DNA of 64,000 bases from JBDTES01 sp039922435. Lineage in GTDB: Bacteria > Patescibacteriota > Saccharimonadia > Saccharimonadales > UBA4665. The notes under the pieces were generated by a model, which made no database searches, was not told the DNA's origin, and saw only the letters and a list, made by a program, of their open reading frames with translations. Each line of letters starts with the position of its first letter. Position 1 is the first letter of the stretch. Location: positions 1 to 64,000 of the forward strand of contig JBDTES010000009.1 of NCBI GenBank assembly GCA_039922435.1, read 5' to 3'. Below, piece after piece: positions 42,505 through 50,065 of the stretch. The position numbers and the translations under genes were made by a program.

Positions 42505-43398
42505 CTATAACTTCTTAGCTTTTATAAATTCCTTTAGAGCCGGTCCTAAGTCAGGGTGTTTCAAGCCAAAATCAATAACAGTTTTCAGATATTCTAATTT
42601 ATCACCCGTATCATAGCGCTTAGAGTTCTGAATCTCGCAGCCGTAGAACGATTTTCCGTCCTTGAGCATTGGCTGAATAAGATTATCAGACACATAGAAT
42701 TCTTTACCCGGTAACAAATCCTTTAGACCTTTTTTGATATATCCAAAGACATCTGGCGTAAACAAATAACCCCCAACGCTAGCAAAGTTTGACGGCGCAC
42801 TAGCCTTACCAGGCTTCTCGATAATGCCATCCATTTTTATAACATCAGGCCGAACCTGTTTACCGCTCAAAATTCCATAACGAGCAAAATCGATATCTTC
42901 AGTAACTTTAATGCAGGGTAGAATACTAGCCTCAAATTCTTTATGCAACGCAATCATTTGCTGAAATACATTCGGTGTAGCCACCGATAAATCATCGGCA
43001 AAAGCATAAATAAACGATTCATTGCCGAGCAAATGCTGGGCATTCATTATCGGCGTAGCTGTTCCGTATGGTCCTTTTTGGCGCAAATAGACAAAATTAG
43101 CTAGTCTTGAAATAGCCTTAATCTCATCTATATAATGTTTCTTCTTAGGCCCGCCGGCTCGTAAATTTGCCAGCAAATCCTCGTTAGGCTCGTCGAAATG
43201 ATCTTCAATTGATCGCTTGGTGCCGCTACCGACAATTATAATATCCTCTATGCCAGCTTCAACTAACTGTTCAACAATATACTGAATAATCGGCTTATCA
43301 ATCAATGGGAGCATCTCTTTGGGCATAGCCTTAGTCTGAGGCAAAAACCGTGACCCGAATCCTGCAGCTGCAATTACCGCCTTAGTTACTTTTGCCAT
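42505..43398 (-). CDS. galU: UTP-glucose-1-phosphate uridylyltransferase
   Basis: Makes UDP-glucose for envelope glycans. The 297 residues have the nucleotidyltransferase start AVIAAAGFGSRFLPQTKAMPKEMLPL, the IIVGSGTKRSIEDHF loop, and the FAYGDD-like FAFADDLSVATP metal-binding motif, all typical of GalU. GGAGGGGG lies 6 bases before the ATG, which is two bases after the nudix stop. It is the last gene of the gat operon. Confidence 0.93.
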   Translation of the reverse strand: MAKVTKAVIAAAGFGSRFLPQTKAMPKEMLPLIDKPIIQYIVEQLVEAGIEDIIIVGSGTKRSIEDHFDEPNEDLLANLRAGGPKKKHYIDEIKAISRLANFVYLRQKGPYGTATPIMNAQHLLGNESFIYAFADDLSVATPNVFQQMIALHKEFEASILPCIKVTEDIDFARYGILSGKQVRPDVIKMDGIIEKPGKASAPSNFASVGGYLFTPDVFGYIKKGLKDLLPGKEFYVSDNLIQPMLKDGKSFYGCEIQNSKRYDTGDKLEYLKTVIDFGLKHPDLGPALKEFIKAKKL

Positions 43399-43399
43399 T

Positions 43400-43957
43400 T
43401 TAAACCCCCTCCATTGCTTTAAGCTTATCGTAGGCCATTAAGACGGCGGCTGGATCAGTCATTTGATCGGTTTTTGAATATTCTATTAACTCCGCAATCG
43501 AGATAAACCTGACCTCTGCGCCTTGTTCGACTTCTTCTTTGTCGAGGTCAGCTTCGCCTGGAACACAATCTGTTGCCAGATAATAAAACCGCTCTAAATT
43601 GGTGTAGGCATCCCCATGAGTTGTGCCAAGAAATTCGACCTTATTAGATACATATCCTGTTTCTTCGGCTAACTCACGCAGAGCTGCCAATTCAGCATCT
43701 TCGCCGTCATGAAAGCCTCCACCCGGCAGATCATACATCCAACGCTCTGGGCCTGCTCGAAACTGATAAGTGGTTATAACCTGGTTATCCGACGTTAGTG
43801 CTAACACCGCACCAGATCTCGCGCCTTCCGCATAAAAAGTCGTGAACTCATGTATTTGCCCATCATTAGCCTGATAGGTCTTGATTACGCCGATTCGCTT
43901 GTATTTTAACCCGAAGGTCTGCTGTGTCGTCGGCTCGATTCTAGTAAACTCCTTCAT
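43400..43957 (-). CDS. NUDIX hydrolase
   Basis: A 185-residue pyrophosphatase with a complete Nudix box: GGFHDGE, seven residues, RELAEETGY (G-x5-E-x7-RE-x2-EE-x-G). The preceding YDLPGGG and the length resemble ADP-ribose pyrophosphatase (NudF-like) enzymes, but the substrate is not certain. It follows gatB by five bases. Confidence 0.9.
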   Translation of the reverse strand: MKEFTRIEPTTQQTFGLKYKRIGVIKTYQANDGQIHEFTTFYAEGARSGAVLALTSDNQVITTYQFRAGPERWMYDLPGGGFHDGEDAELAALRELAEETGYVSNKVEFLGTTHGDAYTNLERFYYLATDCVPGEADLDKEEVEQGAEVRFISIAELIEYSKTDQMTDPAAVLMAYDKLKAMEGV

Positions 43958-43962
43958 TTAAT

Positions 43963-45408
43963 TTAGATTCCTAATTGTTTTTTAATTAGATTCTGAGCTA
44001 GCGCCGGATTGGCTTTGCCCTTGGATTGTTTCATTACTTGACCGACTAAGAAGCCAATTGCTTTCATCTCGCCGTTCTTGACATCTTCGGCGGCTTTAGC
44101 GTTTTCCGATAAGACTTGAGCGACAATTGCGGCAATGGCAGCCTCATCACTAACCTGAATCAGGTTCTTGCCGGTCGCCACAGCCTCTGGGTCAGCATCA
44201 CTCGCCAGAATCTCCATTAAGACCTCTTTGGCAGCCGTCGAGCTTAGCTTTTTGTCCTCTACCATCTGCGATAGCTTAATAAGATTCTTATCGCTCGCTT
44301 TTGCCGCGGTCTCCTCATCGGTCGAATCTTCATCCGAATGAGGCTGTAGTAACCAAAAGGCAACCCGTTTAGCGTGTGAGGCATTTGCAGCCTGGTAGAC
44401 GCGTTTGACAGTCATAGCAGTCTGTGGCACAGCTATAATATCTTCAATCGTTTTAGTATCTATGCCAATATCTGACAAAACTTGGCGGTAATCATCAGGT
44501 AAATCTGGCATAGCCGACTTGATTCGCTCAATATACTCATCTGTTAGGACGATCGGCGGTAAGTCTGGATCAGGCATATAACGATAATCATGGGCGTCTT
44601 CTTTGGTCCGCTGGCTGATAGTTTTTTGCTTATCATCATCCCAGCCACGGGTCTCTTGATCAATCTTTTCACCAGCCTCAAGGCGCTCGATTTGACGGTT
44701 AGTTTCGTATTCGACAGTCTTCTCAACACTCTTAAAACTATTCAGGTTCTTGGTTTCGGTGCGAGTGCCTAATTCACTCGTTTTACTAACGCTAACATTG
44801 ACATCAAAGCGCATGTTACCGTAGTACAAGACAGCCTCCGATACATCGGCGTAACGCATCCGTAGATATAACTCATGGGCATAAGCCTTGGCCTCGGCTG
44901 GTGAGTGCATGTCTGGCTCGCTAACAATCTCGAGCAACGGTGTACCGGCTCGATTAAGGTCAACCAAGCTATAATCTTTGCCTGCTGGGTGGGTACTCTT
45001 ACCAGCATCCGACTCGAGATGAGCCCGGGTAATCCCAATTGTCTTTTTTTGACCATCGACTAAAATATCAACCTTACCACCAAGTACAATCGGTTGATCA
45101 AACTGTGTAATCTGATAGCCCATTGGCAGATCGGGGTAAAAATAATGTTTGCGGTCAAATTTACTGAATTTTTGCGGAACCGAATTCAGAGCAAAGGCTG
45201 CCCGGGAGGCTAGTTCGACAGCCGCTTCATTCAGCACCGGCAAAGCACCCGGTAAACCAAAATCAATATGATTAACAAGCGTATTCGGGGCGGCTTCGCG
45301 GGCATCGTTATCGGCCCCACTAAATAGCTTCGATTTAGTCTTGAGTTGGACGTGACACTCAATCCCAACCGTTACCGTGTATAGTTTGCGGACATCATCA
45401 GTAATCAT
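43963..45408 (-). CDS. gatB: Glu/Asp-tRNA amidotransferase subunit B
   Basis: Subunit of GatCAB, which converts mischarged Glu-tRNA-Gln (and Asp-tRNA-Asn) to the amide form using ammonia from GatA. The 481 residues show TVGIECHVQLKTKSKLFSG at the start, DLNRAGTPLLEIVSEPD and the EMKNLNSFKSVEK-like TKNLNSFKSVEKTVEYE block, with the YqeY-like C-terminal tRNA-binding domain. Its ATG overlaps the HEPN-like gene stop by four bases. Confidence 0.96.
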   Translation of the reverse strand: MITDDVRKLYTVTVGIECHVQLKTKSKLFSGADNDAREAAPNTLVNHIDFGLPGALPVLNEAAVELASRAAFALNSVPQKFSKFDRKHYFYPDLPMGYQITQFDQPIVLGGKVDILVDGQKKTIGITRAHLESDAGKSTHPAGKDYSLVDLNRAGTPLLEIVSEPDMHSPAEAKAYAHELYLRMRYADVSEAVLYYGNMRFDVNVSVSKTSELGTRTETKNLNSFKSVEKTVEYETNRQIERLEAGEKIDQETRGWDDDKQKTISQRTKEDAHDYRYMPDPDLPPIVLTDEYIERIKSAMPDLPDDYRQVLSDIGIDTKTIEDIIAVPQTAMTVKRVYQAANASHAKRVAFWLLQPHSDEDSTDEETAAKASDKNLIKLSQMVEDKKLSSTAAKEVLMEILASDADPEAVATGKNLIQVSDEAAIAAIVAQVLSENAKAAEDVKNGEMKAIGFLVGQVMKQSKGKANPALAQNLIKKQLGI

Positions 45409-45815
45409 AATGCCCCCAAATCTTTGATAGCTGAACGCAGCCCAAACAGAGCGTCTTTAACATCGCGCTCTTTTAGTTTGACGTTTGACTCATGGACTAG
45501 CCGATTGCGCAGCTTATGCCCAAACCAGGCTCCATCATTATCTTTGATTTGATGCTGGGCAGCCATCAATCGCTCGCCCATGGTTTTACCCTTAAACTTT
45601 AAGCTCTTCAAAACCTCGTCAAGTAGTTTATCGGCATCAATTATAGCAAGTGGCCAAGTTGATTTATCCCGGCACAGCTTTTGCAAGGTGTCCCATTTTT
45701 CACGGTAATAAACCACATTTAGCTTATGAGGACGGCGCTTAGTTAGCCAACTAGCTCCAAAAACCAATATTAGAAGAATGGCAACTGCTAGGCCAACTAG
45801 TATGTCTTGGCTCAT
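45405..45815 (-). CDS. Membrane-anchored HEPN-like protein
   Basis: A 136-residue protein inserted between gatA and gatB. A membrane segment (6-24) is followed by a cytoplasmic helical domain with RNRLVH (R103, N104, H108), the RNxxxH signature of HEPN domains, many of which are metal-independent RNases or their inactive relatives. The preceding GERLMAAQHQIKDNDGAWFGHKL fits the same domain. It overlaps both neighbours by four bases, so it is co-translated with the amidotransferase. RNase activity is not shown; a structural role at the membrane is possible. Confidence 0.6.
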   Translation of the reverse strand: MSQDILVGLAVAILLILVFGASWLTKRRPHKLNVVYYREKWDTLQKLCRDKSTWPLAIIDADKLLDEVLKSLKFKGKTMGERLMAAQHQIKDNDGAWFGHKLRNRLVHESNVKLKERDVKDALFGLRSAIKDLGAL

Positions 45816-47221
45816 GCCAACAACCCCTCGGCTACAGCAGACAGCTGTAAGAGTTCTTTATCGTGACGTTGCGGTGACATCAGCTGCAAACCAACCGGCA
45901 AGCCATCACTCGTACCGCAAGGCAAACTTATCGATGGAACGCCTACTAAGTTAGCGGCTACGGTCATAATATCCGTTAAATACATCTTCATCGGGTCAGC
46001 CGTATTAGCGCCAATTTTAAAGGCAGTTTCCGCTGCCGTCGGGCCAAGTAAAAAGTCGACTTGCTCAAACACTTTTTCGAATTCTTTGATCAGTTTAGTC
46101 CGAACCGTCTGAGCCTTTTTGTAATATGCATCGTAGTAACCACTACTTAGGACGTAGGTCCCGATCATAATTCGCCGCTTGGCTTCCTTGCCAAAACCTT
46201 GCGAGCGAGTGGTGGCGTAGCTGTCATACAAATCTTTGGCACCAGGCGTATTAAAGCCGTAGCGCTGACCATCGTAACGCATCAAATTACTACTAACTTC
46301 GGCTGGACAAATAATATAATAAACCGCCAGAGCTAACGATAAACTAGGCAAACTTACTTCAGTAACCTCAGCTCCAGCCGCTCTAAGTTTGGCAATTGCT
46401 GCTTCGATTTGGCTACGGACACCAGCACTTAGGCCTTCGCCCATATACTCTTTTATAACTCCAATCTTAACTGCCGAGAGGTCATAATTTGAAACCGGCA
46501 AATAAGAATCCTGGCGATCGATAGTCGTACTATCTAGCGAGTCACGGCCAGCCATAACATCCAGGACTAGGGCGACATCCTCGACTGAACTTGCAAGCGG
46601 GCCAATGCAATCCGTGCTGCTAGCCATGGCGACGACACCACTACGACTAACTAGCCCATAGGTTGGCTTATAGCCAACACAGCCAGAAAAACTGGCCGGC
46701 AACCGAATGGAGCCACCGGTATCGCTACCCAGAGCAAACGGCGCTAACTCCAAAACCACACTGGCTGCCGAACCACCCGAACTACCACCCGGCACACGAG
46801 TTTTGTCGTGCGGGTTCAAGGTTGTAAAGAAATCGGAGTTTTCGGTCGAGCTACCGTGGGCAAAAGCATCTAGATTAGCCTTAGCCACACATATTGCCCC
46901 TTCGGCCTCAAGCTTCTCGATAGCGCTCGATTGATACGGTGCCTCAAAGCCCTTTAGAATGTTACTGGCCGCTGTAGTTTCGGCTCCAAATACTAGAAAG
47001 TTATCTTTAGCAATAAATGGCACACCGGCCAAGCGACCTTTGTTATCGCCGCCGTCAACGGCCTTAGCCCGCTGTCGAGCTCGCTCCGCCGTAGTCACAA
47101 TAATTGCCTTAAATTCTGCTTTTTCAGCAATTGCTGCTAATGATTGCTCAACTAAATCGACGGCTTTTAGTTTGCCCACTCGGACATCTTCGGCAATCTG
47201 AGCAATAGAACCCCAGCTCAT
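45812..47221 (-). CDS. gatA: Glu/Asp-tRNA amidotransferase subunit A
   Basis: Amidase subunit of GatCAB that releases ammonia from glutamine. The 469 residues carry the amidase signature with Ser-cisSer-Lys: FIAKDNF (Lys), GGSSGGSAASVV (first Ser) and GSDTGGSIRLPASF (nucleophile Ser). The Gln-binding region near the C-terminus is present. It overlaps gatC and the HEPN-like gene by four bases each. Confidence 0.97.
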   Translation of the reverse strand: MSWGSIAQIAEDVRVGKLKAVDLVEQSLAAIAEKAEFKAIIVTTAERARQRAKAVDGGDNKGRLAGVPFIAKDNFLVFGAETTAASNILKGFEAPYQSSAIEKLEAEGAICVAKANLDAFAHGSSTENSDFFTTLNPHDKTRVPGGSSGGSAASVVLELAPFALGSDTGGSIRLPASFSGCVGYKPTYGLVSRSGVVAMASSTDCIGPLASSVEDVALVLDVMAGRDSLDSTTIDRQDSYLPVSNYDLSAVKIGVIKEYMGEGLSAGVRSQIEAAIAKLRAAGAEVTEVSLPSLSLALAVYYIICPAEVSSNLMRYDGQRYGFNTPGAKDLYDSYATTRSQGFGKEAKRRIMIGTYVLSSGYYDAYYKKAQTVRTKLIKEFEKVFEQVDFLLGPTAAETAFKIGANTADPMKMYLTDIMTVAANLVGVPSISLPCGTSDGLPVGLQLMSPQRHDKELLQLSAVAEGLLA

Positions 47222-47511
47222 CCAATCATCCTCTTAACTTTAAGTTGGTTAGACTCGGTCTTTGGGACATTCTTAAGCAAATCAAGTGGGTTATAGCCAT
47301 AATCTATGATTTCATCTTTGCGCATTACATTTGTTAGCCCAGTAACCTGAGAAGTTGGTTCTAGACCAGCTACATCGACTGATTGAAGTTGGTCAACATA
47401 ACGCAGAATCTCATTAAACTCTCCAACAAAGCTATCAGCTTCATCACTAGACAAGTCAACCCGAGCTAATTGAGCCAATTTTAATACATCATCCCGCGTA
47501 AGTATTGCCAT
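47218..47511 (-). CDS. gatC: Glu/Asp-tRNA amidotransferase subunit C
   Basis: Small subunit wrapping around GatA and GatB. The 97 residues follow the family pattern: VLKLAQLARVDLSSDEADSF, FNEILRYVDQLQSVD and a C-terminal segment with EPTSQV and LKNVPKTE. It is the first gene of the operon, with TGGTATAGT ending 10 bases before its ATG. Confidence 0.95.
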   Translation of the reverse strand: MAILTRDDVLKLAQLARVDLSSDEADSFVGEFNEILRYVDQLQSVDVAGLEPTSQVTGLTNVMRKDEIIDYGYNPLDLLKNVPKTESNQLKVKRMIG

Positions 47512-47521
47512 GCTAATCTAA

Positions 47522-47530
47522 ACTATACCA
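47522..47530 (-). promoter_or_regulatory. Extended -10 of the gat operon, TGGTATAGT
   Basis: TATAGT with upstream TGG ends 10 bases before the gatC ATG and should drive gatC-gatA-HEPN-gatB-nudix-galU. No ribosome site precedes gatC. Confidence 0.6.
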
Positions 47531-47666
47531 GATACCAGGCCGAATGTTTAGCAGGAACTACAGACATAATTATTGGCTTAGTTAATGATAAGATTGAGTA
47601 TCTCAAGTAACCTAACCGATCCTCAGAGGCCGGCTATTTGCAATAATCCCGTTACGTAATCAAATC

Positions 47667-47675
47667 TGATATAAT
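47667..47675 (+). promoter_or_regulatory. Extended -10 TGATATAAT of the cohesin-like gene
   Basis: TATAAT at 47670-47675 with TGA upstream; the ATG at 47700 follows after a 20-base leader lacking a ribosome site. Confidence 0.55.
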
Positions 47676-47699
47676 CCTAAGTATTAAATAGATACAGAG

Positions 47700-49271
47700 A
47701 TGTCTCAATTGGTAAAAAAAATATATAAAACTAAAAAATGTAAGCCAATCGTAACAATCGTGATTGGACTCATAGTGTTAATCCTGGGCACATCTGTTGG
47801 ACTACCTAATAAGGGCACTTCTTCGGCTCAGTCTAACCCAATAGGTGGAAGCCTAAATATCAGCCCCAGTTCGGGTACTTATAATATAGGTGACACTATA
47901 GATCTTAAGCTGAGCATATCAAACATTAACTTTTCATCCAGCACAGGGTACTATATATCGGACCTCGCTCTGGCGCAGGCTAGTGGTACGTCTATGTCAT
48001 ACGTCGGTTCAACTTGTAATAATTCTCTGTACTCTTGCACTATAAACACCTACACACAATCAGGCTATGTTTACGTAAATGCGATATTTACTTCAGCTTA
48101 TCTAAACTCCAACCCAACCGTATACTTAGCAACACTGAACTTCAAGATTACAGCCTCAGGCACCGCTAAACCAACCTTCAGTACTAATTGGCCTCCCAAG
48201 ATCTGCTCTGACCTACCATATCACGGCTGCCAAGACGGCCCATATAGCTTGTCATACTCAATTCCCTCATACATAGTGCGCGTGTCTTGTTCGCCAATCG
48301 ACGGTGGACAAAAATGTAGCGACGGATCAATTAGATGTAACAGTGGCTATCACCAAAGTGGTACAACCTGTCAACAAGACGCCCCACCACCACCTCCAGT
48401 TCAAGGAGGTAGCGGCGGAGGTGGCAACCCACCTCCAGTTCAAGGCGGTGGTTCTGGCAGCGTAAAAACTCCCGTACAGGGTGCGACCAAACCTAGCAGT
48501 ACTAAGCCCACTGGCGGCAGTGCATCTACAGCTATTCAGGGGGCTTCCAATCAACCCAGCCAGACAGACGAACAGGTTGTCGCCTCATCATCTGAACCTA
48601 ACGACACTTCTTCTAGTGAAGTCACGTACCAGGAAGTAACCCCGAGTAATAACCATATAATAAATGCCAGTCAGTCAGATATTGCATCCATACTACCTGA
48701 CCCTGAATCAAAGGGTTCACCAACAGCTACATTTGGGATTCTCGGAGTATTAGTCCTAGCCGCCGGCGTGACGACAATCTTTATAGTGGCCAAACGAAAG
48801 CGCTTAGCCTTAGCTGACACCATAGACCCGGATATGCTGGCTAGTGTGGCCTCGCACGCACCATATGACCAAACCAGCTTAACGCAACTCACTGATAGCC
48901 CTATGACCGATAAGATAAATGAGGCTTTCTATCCTCAACAACGTCATCAAGCACCAAAGGCAGTTAATAATCCCGACGAGCCAGAGGATATGTTTGAACT
49001 AGCCCATGACCACCCTGAACTATATGGAGCATCGGCTCAAAATCCGAATATTGCTAACTCTCCATCCCCAGCACAACTCGAAGATCAAGTCAAAGACCTA
49101 CCCAATACAACTCCACCGCTACAACAAGTACCTGTATCTAAAAAGGCTAAACAAGTAGCAAACCCCGCTGACAAGCCCGAAGATTCAACTACGTTAAATA
49201 ATAATAAATCAACCGATGAAGTCGATAACAACGGCACTATTACAATTAACCATAACGAACCTTCCGACTAA
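47700..49271 (+). CDS. Cohesin-like surface protein with membrane anchor and cytoplasmic tail
   Basis: A 523-residue protein. A signal or anchor segment (17-35) precedes a cohesin-like beta domain (about 48-160: SLNISPSSGTYNIGDTIDLKL..., ending LATLNFKI). Several cysteines at 170-224 suggest disulfides. Residues 228-330 are low-complexity, with PVQG repeated three times among Gly and Pro. A second membrane segment lies at 344-364, followed by a basic stop-transfer KRKR and a 155-residue cytoplasmic, acidic, disordered tail. The outside part may mediate attachment; the long inside tail is unusual. Confidence 0.65.
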   Translation: MSQLVKKIYKTKKCKPIVTIVIGLIVLILGTSVGLPNKGTSSAQSNPIGGSLNISPSSGTYNIGDTIDLKLSISNINFSSSTGYYISDLALAQASGTSMSYVGSTCNNSLYSCTINTYTQSGYVYVNAIFTSAYLNSNPTVYLATLNFKITASGTAKPTFSTNWPPKICSDLPYHGCQDGPYSLSYSIPSYIVRVSCSPIDGGQKCSDGSIRCNSGYHQSGTTCQQDAPPPPPVQGGSGGGGNPPPVQGGGSGSVKTPVQGATKPSSTKPTGGSASTAIQGASNQPSQTDEQVVASSSEPNDTSSSEVTYQEVTPSNNHIINASQSDIASILPDPESKGSPTATFGILGVLVLAAGVTTIFIVAKRKRLALADTIDPDMLASVASHAPYDQTSLTQLTDSPMTDKINEAFYPQQRHQAPKAVNNPDEPEDMFELAHDHPELYGASAQNPNIANSPSPAQLEDQVKDLPNTTPPLQQVPVSKKAKQVANPADKPEDSTTLNNNKSTDEVDNNGTITINHNEPSD

Positions 49272-49354
49272 CCCTAGTTGACTACCCTCTATTTTTAACA
49301 TATTGAGTAATACTGCGTAGACCAGATACTAAATAAACTATAGACTAACATAGA

Positions 49355-50065
49355 TTAACTCGTTAGGACCCAGCGAACTGTCTCATTACGAAGTCGCCGA
49401 TATTCTGCCTCGTCAAATTGCATATTAGCGATGCAGAATCGGCCACCCTTCATGTTGGTACAGAACATCGAATCTTGCATATCACCACAGTCGTGCATAA
49501 ATAAACAATTATTTAGCTTAGCGCACCACGAAATCTCAAAACTATTTGAAACCTCACTACAATCACTAATCCTAATACAAAACGCACTATTAACACTACC
49601 TTGACAGGCAACCAAGAACTCACAGTTAGATAAATTATCTGAGAAAACGACATTCTTACTGCGTCGAATGTCTTGAGAGCGAAAAACGCTTTGAGAATTA
49701 TTTATATTATCTGACTCAGCAATATTATCTGATTCTAGTAAACGCTCAGTAGTGGTGTAGTTAATCTCATTCCAGGCCGCAATTACGTCCTGTAAGCCGG
49801 TCAGCTGCTTAGGTGGTCTCAGGCCGGTCTGAGACTGCTCCATTGCTCGAGCGTTAGCCATCTTCATATATCGGGTCGCGTTGACTGACTGTGCCCAAGA
49901 GGCAGTTCCGTCAGTGCTATCTAATACCTGTTGAGGTAAACGGACATCAAACGCAAACTTCTGCATAGCCTGTTCAAGGCTGAGCGGGTTTTGGTAGCCA
50001 AAGATTTGGCCCACCACTTTGTCTAGGATATTCTTGGCTTCGACACTATTCATTGTATTCTCCAT
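49355..50065 (-). CDS. Hexapeptide-repeat solenoid protein
   Basis: A 236-residue protein. Residues 1-108 are helical and unrecognised. Residues 112-213 fall into about 17 tandem hexads (SDNIAE, SDNINN, SQSVFR, SQDIRR, SKNVVF, SDNLSN, CEFLVA, CQGSVN ...) with Ser or Cys at position 1 and a hydrophobic residue at position 4, which predicts a beta-solenoid. This is not the classical left-handed helix hexapeptide (LIV-G-x4) nor a pentapeptide repeat. It starts one base inside the stop of the ATPase gene (TAATG), so the two are translationally coupled. No family is recognised. Confidence 0.7.
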   Translation of the reverse strand: MENTMNSVEAKNILDKVVGQIFGYQNPLSLEQAMQKFAFDVRLPQQVLDSTDGTASWAQSVNATRYMKMANARAMEQSQTGLRPPKQLTGLQDVIAAWNEINYTTTERLLESDNIAESDNINNSQSVFRSQDIRRSKNVVFSDNLSNCEFLVACQGSVNSAFCIRISDCSEVSNSFEISWCAKLNNCLFMHDCGDMQDSMFCTNMKGGRFCIANMQFDEAEYRRLRNETVRWVLTS

